Below, in pieces: positions 19,072-30,035 of a stretch of 64,000 nucleotides of DNA (positions within the stretch are counted from its first letter, which is position 1; each line of letters starts with the position of its first letter). The notes below the pieces were generated by a model. The model saw nothing but the letters and a program-made list of their open reading frames with translations. It did no database searches and was not told the DNA's origin. Source of the stretch: Poecilobothrus nobilitatus (Eukaryota > Arthropoda > Insecta > Diptera > Dolichopodidae); assembly GCA_947095535.1 (NCBI GenBank), contig OX352772.1, positions 271,573,940 to 271,637,939 of the forward strand, given 5' to 3'. Both the position numbers and the translations under genes were made by a program.

Positions 19072-19362
19072 ATGAATCCTGCTACTCTAAAATCTCAAGC
19101 TCTAGCTGCATATGTAAATTCAAAAAATTTCCAGTTTGAGTATTATGAGTATTTATGTCATCGCATGGGTCATTTGAAGGAAGATAAATTTTACCTCCCC
19201 GAGTTTAAACAGAGTTTAACGTTGCATGAACTACGTTTACGAAGTAGAGGAGAATGGAACTGTGTAATCTATGATTCTAATGGAAAAAAAGCTGGTTGGA
19301 GAACTGAAATTCATTATTATAATTTGTCTAGTTATAAAATCAAACCTATACATAAGAAATAA
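19072..19362 (+). CDS. 96-residue hypothetical protein (element B, copy 1)
   Basis: An intact frame from ATG 19072. Content: MNPATLKSQALAAYVNSKN, EYYEYLCHRMGHL, LPEFKQSLTLHELRLRSRGEW, then KKAGWRTEIHYYNLSS. It is compact, with many aromatic and basic residues. No family recognised. It is identical to copy 2 except N/H in the EW-CVIYD stretch. It lies between the exonuclease-like gene and the 3' end of polB and has no counterpart in A or C, so it may be specific to this Polinton lineage. Confidence 0.55.
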   Translation: MNPATLKSQALAAYVNSKNFQFEYYEYLCHRMGHLKEDKFYLPEFKQSLTLHELRLRSRGEWNCVIYDSNGKKAGWRTEIHYYNLSSYKIKPIHKK

Positions 19363-19602
19363 ACTAAATATTTTATATAAAACTAAATTTATTTTATTTA
19401 ATATGTATTCAATCCATTTATTACATCAAAAATAAACATATTAACTATAGATACGGAAATTAGATTATTTTTCAATCTTTACAACTACAAAATGATATTC
19501 TATAACAAAATTAATTCTGCTTTTTTATCTTATAATAAAATTATCAATTTGTATGCAAAATCTAAGTATAAACGTAAATCATTTGAATTTTATTTTATTT
19601 TA

Positions 19603-22600
19603 TCATCTCTTATCATCTAAAGGACTTAAAGCTATCTTATTCAAAGTTTCAGTATATATAGTATGCAACTTAGATCTAAAAACATTCATTTTTCCATATA
19701 CAATAATATTTTCAAACAAACATTTTCTATAATTTTCTAAGGTTAAATTTCTAACGACATTACTTTTTACACCTTTACTTTTTTTTATAATTTTATCATT
19801 TAAAACATTGAATAAATACATTTTTGATCTGAGACCAATAAATTCTTTTACAATTTTTCCATTACTTTCATCTTTAAATAAACCGATAATTTTTTTATTC
19901 ACAAGAGGAAACCCATACTGATTATGTTTTTCATAATCTGAGGTATCGAAATACTTTTTAAGATCGGGTTTTATTTCAGAGTAAAAATCTTTTGTACTTA
20001 TAGAATATATAAAACTGTCTGTATCCATATAATTTAAACTAATTTTTGAATTATATTTTGGTTTTATGTAACCATAATGAAAATTATACATATGTAATTT
20101 TGAAAGTTCTAAAACTGTAAAGCCTAAATATATAGGTTTATCATAAATAACATTAATTTTATTTAATTGAATTGCAGCAAGATTTTCATCAAAAAGTGAT
20201 AGACTATGAAAGTTGGATTTAGCGATGAGCGCCCTTGCACCGAGATGCTTCCGTTTGCTTTCCCAAGAATCTGCTATTTTAACTATTGTTCTTTTGTCAA
20301 GATTTTCCATGGTTTCACCATATACAGCATTATTCATTAATTTAAAAAAGTTTTTTTCGAATGCATTTTTTGCTAAAGCTCTATGATAAGTATTTAAATC
20401 AATATATTTTTTTAGCCAATTAGATTGTTTAAATTTAATTGCTCTATGAATTTTTTTCAAAATTAATCCATTAGTCAAACATTGTTTCAAGTTTCTATAA
20501 TGAATTATATATTTTGTTTTATGATTCAAATCTAATAGCAATTTTGGAGATTTTGCTATTGGAGATGTTTTATTTTCAGCACAAAATGGTAAGTCATTAT
20601 GAATATCATGTAAATTTTTCGGGTAATTTAAGTCAACTTCTAATATATATTCTTCATCGCAATCATCAGCTATTTTGAAAACATTAATTTCTGAGGGATT
20701 TTCCACCCATTTAAACCCTCTATATGGCAAATAGTTAGACATTGCCCACCCATATAAATTATTAGCATCTAAATATACTATGTATTCATTATTTTTTGTA
20801 GGATCATATTCTTCACCTATATATTTATTATTAGCTTTAGAATAACGCTTACTACATTGACTTATACCAGCACGAATACCCCTTTTAAAAAAATTAAACA
20901 TGTTTATATCATCAATTAATTTTAATTTAATATTAGTATATTTTAGCATAGCATCCCATGCAAGACCTGGTGCAGTTACAAATTGTGCTGGATCTAGTTT
21001 ATATATATTATAACAAATTTTTCTAAAATTTTCGAAAACATCTGAAAGTAAAAGAACGTCAGTTTTGAAATACAGTTTCAAATAATCTTTCAAAGATTGA
21101 TAGTTAAATGTATTCCAAACATTTTTTGCATGTTCATAATCTTCATCTGAACAATTAGTGTTACTTATTTCATTTTTAAAAGCATTTTGAGAAGGTAAAG
21201 AAGTTTGATTAAGTTTGTCGACGGAATTTATGTACTCATATGGAAAAACAACTTTCCGTGTTAATAAATCAAAATGTTCATCATTGGGGAATTGAGTTCT
21301 TATTGTTTTTAAGTTTTCTTTCCCCAAATCTTGAACAAGAGAATCAAGACTAGATTGCATAAATTTATATGAATCCAAAAATCGTAACTGAAAACTTCTG
21401 TATGAACTCAAAAAGATGCCTTTAGTTATGGAAATATATTTTTCTTTATTCAAAGCTATTACCGAAATAGGACCATCGACCAAGTTTAATTCTTTAAAAA
21501 GTAAATGAGCATCATAATTCGAAAAATTATGAAATATAGGAAAAAATTTTGGTAAACTATATGATAAATTACAATGTTTATGAGTCGGTCCTCTATATTT
21601 GCCAGTTAGATGACAATGATCTTTTATACGTGTTTCTTCTGGCTCAAATTTCTTTTCACATATTTCATATACTTGTTTTGTTTTATGATAAAATTTTTCA
21701 TCCGTAGTTAAATTTATTAATTGGTTTTTCATTTAATATGTAATTATTATATAGATGTTGACATTCCTTTACTAAAGATGATATAAATTGTTTTCCACAA
21801 TCAACTTCTAACAGAAAAAATTAATTTAGTGTGAGAATTTTTTATAGATTATTATTAACAATCACTTACCTGTAAAAACTTTATATTTATTTAAACTTTC
21901 ATCAAACGAGCTCTTAATATAATATGAAAACGCTACAGGTACATGCTGTTTTATAACACTTGTGTATGAGGTCTTCGGATCTGGTTCACACGTTGAAATT
22001 TGCTGTAGTATGCATTCTGAATCAGCATAAATTACAAATGGTACTTCTAATTGTTTTTTAAAATTAGTGAAATTTATAAACTTCTTTTCTTTATCTGGCA
22101 GTTTTGTAATCACTTTCCGCATTCATTTTTGTGTATCATTAAAGCGTTTTGTGAATTAAAAGTTATTTCTTATGTTTATTTTTGGAGAGTTGCCCCATCA
22201 CCAGTCTTGACAAATCTTTTATCCGTATATAGTGTGATTTATTATCTTCTGTTAACAAAAGCATATTTATATGATAACGTTTTTGTTCTTTAGTATGGTA
22301 ATAGGGTCCAATTATTTCAATTTCTTTATTCTTTTTTCGTTTTATCCATTCAAATCCAAATACTGTGATACTAATTTCGGGATTCATTTTCTCAAATATT
22401 TTTATGTCATTTTGATGGAGAGGAAATTCTAAATCTCCAAATTCTAAATTCTAAACCTTACAATTAATTAAATTTATTCTAGATGCTGCTACATTATCCA
22501 TGTTATATCTATTTATACTGTGGGCATTTTTAATTTTAGTGTTTTTTAGAGCGGCTTTTAAACAACATTTAAAACAAAATATATCTTTGTTTTTTATATT

Positions 22601-23283
22601 AATACAAGCCTTTTTATTATTAATTATATCTGGTAATTTAATGAATTGTGAACCAGCAAAAGGTCTATATTTATTTACATTAATTTCTAAATGTAGTAAT
22701 TTGTACAAACTCCATCCTGAATCCTTTTCTTGAAATTCTCCAGTTTCTGTTAGAATTTTTTGTATCATATCATCAAATACATTTTGAATTTCATTTTCAT
22801 TGTAAACCACCTGCGTTTTGGATTTAAATGATTTAACACTAAATATATTTTCCACCTCACCATCTTCTAAATTATATGGTTTAATAAACTCACAATATAA
22901 TTCAATATTAAATTTATAAGTCTGCAATTCTGTTAATTGTTTAAATAACAATTTTAAAATACTATCACCACCAGCATCAAAAAAATCTTCTGGTAATAGT
23001 ATATTTTCATTATTATTTTGTATGATAAAGGTTGTGATTCTTTGTCTAAAACCTTGTTTTACGATTTTGATATTATCATCATAAGGCTCTAATGCTTTTA
23101 ATTTATGTACATTTGTTCGAACATGAAAATTCCAATATTTTACATCTACTTCAGTCTTGCATTTATGACAATATTTTGAATTTGAAATCTTTTGTTTTCT
23201 TTTCTCTTTCTGATGAATGCTTTTAATATGTTTTTGTAGTTTATCTGCTCTTGAAAATTTTCTATTGCATCGCACCCATAATT
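19603..23283 (-). pseudogene. B-family DNA polymerase of element B, copy 1 (N-terminus cut)
   Basis: The main frame (709 residues, 19603-21732) carries an endonuclease VII-like EICEKKF...DHCHLTGKYRG...CN segment, Exo II NFSNYDAHLLF (residue 69 on), Exo III YFKTD (221), palm motif A LDANNLYGWAM (322), motif B KLMNNAVYG (464) and motif C YMDTDS (568). Upstream frames hold Exo I (YADSECIL, 21862-22122) and the N-terminal region to 23275. A TAG near 22453, frameshifts near 22120-22165 and near 21735, and the C-run end at 23284 break it. All lesions except the cut are shared with copy 2. The protein-primed polymerase would replicate the element. Confidence 0.85.
21808..21869 (-). other. Predicted 62-bp intron in polB copy 1
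   Basis: On the minus strand TTTACAG|GTAAGTGATT ... TTCTGTTAG|AAGTTGATTG has a strong GT-AG pair and pyrimidine tract. Joining restores reading from KYKVFT to DCGKQFISSLVKEC. The same intron is at 26797-26858. Confidence 0.7.
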
Positions 23284-23301
23284 CCCCCCCCCCCCCCCCC
23301 C
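23284..23301. repeat. Run of 18 C at the duplication joint
   Basis: The corresponding run in the second unit (28312-28321) is 10 C and leads into the polB 5' end. Here it leads into the transposase fragment. Such a run at a joint may be a true recombination scar or an assembly artefact. Confidence 0.9.
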
Positions 23302-23856
23302 AAGAAAATGAGATTTTTTTTTAACAAAATAATCTTCACCGACGAAGCTCATTTCCAGCTCAATGGCTACGTCAATAAACAGAATTGCCGCATTTGGGGT
23401 GAAGAGAATCCAAGGGTTATCTTAGAGCAACCAGTACATCCACAAAAAGTTACGGTTTGATGTGGTTTGTGGTCAGGAGGAATCATCGGACCATATTTTT
23501 TTGAAAACGCAAATGGAAATGCAAATGGATTAAAATGGACAGATGGTATTGTTGATTATCTTGTGCTTGAATCATTTTTAAGAAAACTTGAAGGAAATAC
23601 ATTAATTGTTGCAGGGAGAGAAAAGAAATTTTTTTTGGAAAAGTTTATTTCATCAGATATCATTGATATAAGTAATCGTTTCAGCTTGAAACGAACTGAA
23701 AATTATGAGACTCCCTGCAATATTCATCAATTAATGTTTCCAAATTGTCGATGTGCTGTAAATAATGTATTTAAAATGTTTTTATATGCATTAAAAAATA
23801 ATTTAATAACGAATGAAAAAAATAATTTTGATACAGAATATGATACACTAAATTGA
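23302..23856 (+). pseudogene. Transposase / exonuclease-like fusion fragment (copy 2)
   Basis: This repeats the fusion from just before the first catalytic Asp (FTDEAHFQLNG) to the C-terminal RCAVNN motif, ending at 23856. A TGA at 23458-23460 replaces the Trp codon in TVWCG. The tail carries a few extra residues (NLITNEKNN) relative to copy 1. It has no start of its own and no promoter, so it is inert. Confidence 0.75.
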
Positions 23857-24060
23857 AAAAAGTAATATGTTTACTTAAAATAATCTTGAGATGTATGTAT
23901 CCTGTCAGTTTTATTAAAAACTGAAAAAAAATTAAAATAAACTATTTTTTTTATTTATTCAGAAATGCACTATGTATTATAAAAACGCATCGAAATAATG
24001 TTTAATAAATCATTATTAATAGTAATATTTTAAAGATAGTATTAAAATTTGATTACTAAG

Positions 24061-24351
24061 ATGAATCCTGCTACTCTAAAATCTCAAGCTCTAGCTGCAT
24101 ATGTAAATTCAAAAAATTTCCAGTTTGAGTATTATGAGTATTTATGTCATCGCATGGGTCATTTGAAGGAAGATAAATTTTACCTCCCCGAGTTTAAACA
24201 GAGTTTAACGTTGCATGAACTACGTTTACGAAGTAGAGGAGAATGGCACTGTGTAATCTATGATTCTAATGGAAAAAAAGCTGGTTGGAGAACTGAAATT
24301 CATTATTATAATTTGTCTAGTTATAAAATCAAACCTATACATAAGAAATAA
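24061..24351 (+). CDS. 96-residue hypothetical protein (element B, copy 2)
   Basis: Same protein as 19072-19362 with one substitution (GEWH in place of GEWN). It is open and intact, which after duplication gives two equal copies. Function unknown. Confidence 0.55.
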   Translation: MNPATLKSQALAAYVNSKNFQFEYYEYLCHRMGHLKEDKFYLPEFKQSLTLHELRLRSRGEWHCVIYDSNGKKAGWRTEIHYYNLSSYKIKPIHKK

Positions 24352-24591
24352 ACTAAATATTTTATATAAAACTAAATTTATTTTATTTAATATGTATTCA
24401 ATCCATTTATTACATCAAAAATAAACATATTAACTATAGATACGGAAATTAGATTATTTTTCAATCTTTACAACTACAAAATGATATTTTATAACAAAAT
24501 TAATTCTGCTTTTTTATCTTATAATAAAATTATCAATTTGTATGCAAAATCTAAGTATAAACGTAAATCATTTGAATTTTATTTTATTTTA

Positions 24592-27500
24592 TCATCTCTT
24601 ATCGTCTAAAGGACTTAAAGCTATCTTATTCAAAGTTTCAGTATATATAGTATGCAACTTAGATCTAAAAACATTCATTTTTCCATATACAATAATATTT
24701 TCAAACAAACATTTTCTATAATTTTCTAAGGTTAAATTTCTAACGACATTACTTTTTACACCTTTACTTTTTTTTATAATTTTATCATTTAAAACATTGA
24801 ATAAATACATTTTTGATCTGAGACCAATAAATTCTTTTACAATTTTTCCATTACTTTCATCTTTAAATAAACCGATAATTTTTTTATTAACAAGAGGAAA
24901 CCCATACTGATTATGTTTTTCATAATCTGAGGTATCGAAATACTTTTTAAGATCGGGTTTTATTTCAGAGTAAAAATCTTTTGTACTTATAGAATATATA
25001 AAACTGTCTGTATCCATATAATTTAAACTAATTTTTGAATTATATTTTGGTTTTATGTAACCATAATGAAAATTATACATATGTAATTTTGAAAGTTCTA
25101 AAACTGTAAAGCCTAAATATATAGGTTTATCATAAATAACATTAATTTTATTTAATTGAATTGCAGCAAGATTTTCATCAAAAAGTGATAGACTATGAAA
25201 GTTGGATTTAGCGATGAGCGCCCTTGCACCGAGATGCTTCCGTTTGCTTTCCCAAGAATCTGCTATTTTAACTATTGTTCTTTTGTCAAGATTTTCCATG
25301 GTTTCACCATATACAGCATTATTCATTAATTTAAAAAAGTTTTTTTCGAATGCATTTTTTGCTAAAGCTCTATGATAAGTATTTAAATCAATATATTTTT
25401 TTAGCCAATTAGATTGTTTAAATTTAATTGCTCTATGAATTTTTTTCAAAATTAATCCATTAGTCAAACATTGTTTCAAGTTTCTATAATGAATTATATA
25501 TTTTGTTTTATGATTCAAATCTAATAGCAATTTTGGAGATTTTGCTATTGGAGATGTTTTATTTTCAGCACAAAATGGTAAGTCATTATGAATATCATAT
25601 AAATTTTTCGGATAATTTAACTCAACTTCTAATATATATTCTTCATCGCAATCATCAGCTATTTTGAAAACATTAATTTCTGAGGGATTTTCCACCCATT
25701 TAAACCCTCTATATGGCAAATAGTTAGACATTGCCCACCCATATAAATTATTAGCATCTAAATATACTATGTATTCATTATTTTTTGTAGGATCATATTC
25801 TTCACCTATATATTTATTATTAGCTTTAGAATAACGCTTACTACATTGACTTATACCAGCACGAATACCCCTTTTAAAAAAATTAAACATGTTTATATCA
25901 TCAATTAATTTTAATTTAATATTAGTATATTTTAGCATAGCATCCCATGCAAGACCTGGTGCAGTTACAAATTGTGCTGGATCTAGTTTATATATATTAT
26001 AACAAATTTTTCTAAAATTTTCGAAAACATCTGAAAGTAAAAGAACGTCAGTTTTGAAATACAGTTTCAAATAATCTTTCAAAGATTGATAGTTAAATGT
26101 ATTCCAAACATTTTTTGCATGTTCATAATCTTCATCTGAACAATTAGTGTTACTTATTTCATTTTTAAAAGCATTTTGAGAAGGTAAAGAAGTTTGATTA
26201 AGTTTGTCGACGGAATTTATGTACTCATATGGAAAAACAACTTTCCGTGTTAATAAATCAAAATGTTCATCATTGGGGAATTGAGTTCTTATTGTTTTTA
26301 AGTTTTCTTTCCCCAAATCTTGAACAAGAGAATCAAGACTAGATTGCATAAATTTATATGAATCCAAAAATCGTAACTGAAAACTTCTGTATGAACTCAA
26401 AAAGATGCCTTTAGTTATGGAAATATATTTTTCTTTATTCAAAGCTATTACCGAAATAGGACCATCGACCAAGTTTAATTCTTTAAAAAGTAAATGAGCA
26501 TCATAATTCGAAAAATTATGAAATATAGGAAAAAATTTTGGTAAACTATATGATAAATTACAATGTTTATGAGTCGGTCCTCTATATTTGCCAGTTAGAT
26601 GACAATGATCTTTTATACGTGTTTCTTCTGGCTCAAATTTCTTTTCACATATTTCATATACTTGTTTTGTTTTATGATAAAATTTTTCATCCGTAGTTAA
26701 ATTTATTAATTGGTTTTTCATTTAATATGTAATTATTATATAGATGTTGACATTCCTTTACTAAAGATGATATAAATTGTTTTCCACAATCAACTTCTAA
26801 CAGAAAAAATTAATTTAGTGTGAGAATTTTTTATAGATTATTATTAACAATCACTTACCTGTAAAAACTTTATATTTATTTAAACTTTCATCAAACGAGC
26901 TCTTAATATAATATGAAAACGCTACAGGTACATGCTGTTTTATAACACTTGTGTATGAGGTCTTCGGATCTGGTTCACACGTTGAAATTTGCTGTAGTAT
27001 GCATTCTGAATCAGCATAAATTACAAATGGTACTTCTAATTGTTTTTTAAAATTAGTGAAATTTATAAACTTCTTTTCTTTATCTGGCAGTTTTGTAATC
27101 ACTTTCCGCATTCATTTTTGTGTATCATTAAAGCGTTTTGTGAATTAAAAGTTATTTCTTATGTTTATTTTTGGAGAGTTGTCCCATCACCAGTCTTGAC
27201 AAATCTTTTATCCGTATATAGTGTGATTTATTATCTTCTGTTAACAAAAGCATATTTATATGATAACGTTTTTGTTCTTTAGTATGGTAATAGGGTCCAG
27301 TTATTTCAATTTCTTTATTCTTTTTTCGTTTTATCCATTCAAATCCAAATACTGTGATACTAATTTCGGGATTCATTTTCTCAAATATTTTTATGTCATT
27401 TTGATGGAGAGGAAATTCTAAATCTCCAAATTCTAAATTCTAAACCTTACAATTAATTAAATTTATTCTAGAAGCTGCTACATTATCAATGTTATATCTA

Positions 27501-28405
27501 TTTATACTGTGGGCATTTTTAATTTTAGTGTTTTTTAGAGCGGCTTTTAAACAACATTTAAAACAAAATATATCTTTGTTTTTTATATTAATACAAGCCT
27601 TTTTATTATTAATTATATCTGGTAATTTAATGAATTGTGAACCAGCAAAAGGTCTATATTTATTTACATTAATTTCTAAATGTAGTAATTTGTACAAACT
27701 CCATCCTGAATCCTTTTCTTGAAATTCTCCAGCTTCTGTTAGAATTTTTTGTATCATATCATCAAATACATTTTGAATTTCATTTTCATTGTAAACCACC
27801 TGCGTTTTGGATTTAAATGATTTAACACTAAATATATTTTCCACCTCACCATCTTCTAAATTATATGGTTTAATAAACTCACAATATAATTCAATATTAA
27901 ATTTATAAGTCTGCAATTCTGTTAATTGTTTAAATAACAATTTTAAAATACTATCACCACCAGCATCAAAAAAATCTTCTGGTAATAGTATATTTTCATT
28001 ATTATTTTGTATGATAAAGGTTGTGATTCTTTGTCTAAAACCTTGTTTTACGATTTTGATATTATCATCATAAGGCTCTAATGCTTTTAATTTATGTACA
28101 TTTGTTCGAACATGAAAATTCCAATATTTTACATCTACTTCAGTCTTGCATTTATGACAATATTTTGAATTTGAAATCTTTTGTTTTTTCTTTGATTCTT
28201 CATCATCTGTTGAACTTTCATGTTTTCTTTTCTCTTTCTGATGAATGCTTTTAATATGTTTTTGTAGTTTATCTGCTCTTGAAAATTTTCTATTGCATCG
28301 CACCCATAATTCCCCCCCCCCTTTTTCATTATGCACTTGTTCTTGATGTCTTTTGAGATTTTTCTTTAAAAATAAATTTCCGCAAGTTTCACATAAAGCT
28401 TCCAT
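24592..28405 (-). pseudogene. B-family DNA polymerase of element B, copy 2 (full-length, broken N-terminal region)
   Basis: From ATG 28405 the N-terminus has three zinc fingers: CETCGNLFLKKNLKRHQEQ, RCNRKFSRADKLQKH and CHKCKTEVDVKYWNFH. Then come SGWSLYKLLHLEINVNKY and KDIFCFKCCLKAAL to a TAG near 27422-27424. Frames continue with GFEWIKRKKNKEIEI, an Exo I YADSECIL frame (26851-27111), an intron, and the 709-residue frame holding Exo II, Exo III and motifs A, B and C (24592-26721). The palm is undamaged. The first Cys of the endonuclease VII-like pair is Tyr (VYEIC). One stop and about three frameshifts, shared with copy 1, predate the duplication. Confidence 0.87.
26797..26858 (-). other. 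Predicted 62-bp intron in polB copy 2
   Basis: Identical in position and ends to the copy 1 intron, with GTAAGT donor and TTCTGTTAG acceptor. It lies between the Exo I frame and the endonuclease VII-like segment. Confidence 0.7.
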
Positions 28406-28439
28406 TTTTTCCAGACATTTTTTTTACAGTTTTTTATAT

Positions 28440-28784
28440 TAATGATAATGATACTAATATTAAAATATTGTTATTATTTAATACATTATTAGTAGTAATT
28501 TATATTTATCAATGTCATTATCATCAATCAGTTATTGTCAAGAGCAGACATCATCAACAATACACACTTTACAAAGTTGTATTTGATTGACTATTTATTG
28601 TCAAGAGCAGATATCATCAACAATACACACTTTACAAAGTTGTATTTGATTGACAATTACAATAAAACAAAAAAATTCATAAAAGCTCTATTTTTACATT
28701 TTATAACAATTTTTTCATATTAAAATTTTACTCCCCCAAAAAAATTACTCCCTATGGGGCCAAAATCGGCATATACACACTACT
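28440..28784 (-). repeat. Right terminal inverted repeat of element B
   Basis: Reverse-complement match to 14244-14590, ending CACTACT at 28784. It contains two near-identical subrepeats (GTCAAGAGCAGA-ATCATCAACA) at about 28535-28655. Confidence 0.9.
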
Positions 28785-28790
28785 GATGTC
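28785..28790 (+). repeat. Target-site duplication (right) of Polinton B
   Basis: GATGTC, identical to 14238-14243. One copy belongs to the LINE ORF2 reading across the site. Confidence 0.95.
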
Positions 28791-28792
28791 TT

Positions 28793-29869
28793 TTAATAAG
28801 CTTTTTTTTTATCTAGCAGAATTTTTAATTTATGTGAATAAAATTTATTTAGACGGTTGGAGTTTTTATTTTTCGGTATAGTTTCCTGCATAGTTTTTGT
28901 GATTATTTCGTTAAGCTGAAGAAAATGGTAGTCTATATTTTGCGTTGAAATGTTGCTATTATCTACAATTTTAGTATTATCACTTAGGTATTTCTCAGTA
29001 TAGTTGAGATCTAATTTTGTTTGAAATGTTCTCCAGTTTGTTTTTGAAAAATTAAAACTGTTGTTATTTGGTAAAGTTTCGAGCACATGTGGTAGCTCAT
29101 CGTTTATAATTGAGAAAGGTATAAGAATGGCATTATGATCACTATCATATGGCAACATTGAAACTTTATTGTATACCTCAGCAAACCTTATTTTGATTCT
29201 CACATCTACAATTGCGAGATCAATGTAGGAATTTGCGCGTAGTAGTGTTGGTGCATCTGTTAAGAGTAGATTACATTTATATTTTATTTTATTTGTTTCT
29301 AACCATTTGTGTAATTGTACACCTCTAGCATTGTTGATGGGATTTAGCCATGAGCTGTGTTTGGCATTAAAATCTCCGGTTAAGATATAATAGTTATTTA
29401 AATTGTTTAAATTTAATTCGAAATTTTTTTTTAGTGATTCGAAATTTTTTTTTAATTCTGTTAAAAAATTATGCGGGTTTCTATTTGTTGCGTAAATAGA
29501 AATTATGTATAATTTTTTTCTTTGCTTTAATGGTAAAGATATAATGACAGGTTCAATGCATTGAAAATTTTTGAACATATCATTATTTACAATGTTAAAA
29601 TGGAAATGTTTTTTAATTGCTATGGCAACACCTCCGCCATCGAGATCAATTTGCCGATCTCTTCTAAATAAATTATAATTATCAATGACCATATGGTTGA
29701 CTGGTTTAAGCTTTGTCTCACTCATGCATATTATGTCAGGCCTATTGTTTTCCAGAAAATGCAAAAGAGAGAATTTTTTATTGTTGGAAATTAATGAATT
29801 GACATTTATCGAAATTAATTGATAGTACATGCTATTGTTATCATTAGTCATATTGTTGGTTGGTTTCAA
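28793..29869 (-). pseudogene. LINE ORF2 endonuclease domain
   Basis: A 358-residue frame with the AP-endonuclease signature in order: SINVNSLISNN, IICMSETKL (Glu), GVAIAIK, LTGDFNAKHSSW (Asp/Asn), IDLAI and PYDSDHNAI (Asp/His). It nicks target DNA for reverse transcription. The domain itself looks intact. The protein stops at KKKAY beside a run of nine A, and the natural continuation is in another frame across the Polinton B site (13991-14243). Without RT it cannot move. Confidence 0.85.
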
Positions 29870-30035
29870 TACTCATACAGTCGAAAAGTATGTTAATTCT
29901 ATCCGTGTTAGTATTTTGTTTTTTGCATTTCTTGAATGCTATTTCTTATTTCTATTAGAATGTTAGTATTATTATTATTATTAAAATTAATATTATCACT
30001 AAGACTAATACTACTGGGAATATTTTTTTTATTAC

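Larger units (their letters stand above)
18324..23301. repeat. Tandem duplication in element B, first unit
   Basis: This is nearly identical to 23302-28321 with a constant offset of 4,989 bp over most of its length. It starts inside the transposase/exonuclease-like fusion (AAGAAAATGAG) and ends in a run of 18 C (23284-23301) where polB is cut. Differences are small: two residues in 709 over the polymerase palm, a 33-bp deletion in the polB zinc-finger region of this unit, and a few indels near 18830. Confidence 0.93.
23302..28321. repeat. Tandem duplication in element B, second unit
   Basis: The second unit of the duplication described at 18324-23301; it is 5,020 bp. It keeps the undamaged 5' end of polB beyond the C-run and 33 bp (about KHESSTDDEES) lost in the first unit, so in that respect it is the more complete copy. 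Confidence 0.93.
14244..28784. mobile_element. Polinton/Maverick element B, nested in the LINE
   Basis: 14,541 bp with inverted ends AGTAGTGTGTATATGCC and a perfect GATGTC duplication outside. It carries an OB-like gene, the 3' half of the LDVRF gene, protease, SYTYFL gene, integrase (minus), a mariner-like insertion fused to the exonuclease-like gene, a 96-residue protein and polB (minus). The last blocks are duplicated in tandem. ATPase, minor capsid and MCP are absent. The polB belongs to a different lineage from A and C. The protease, integrase and N-terminal parts of polB have stops or shifts, so it is probably immobile now. Confidence 0.93.

Noticed and set aside
28535..28723. A 62-codon frame in the right TIR of B
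   Set aside because: Produced by the two subrepeats (repeated peptide); noncoding TIR.
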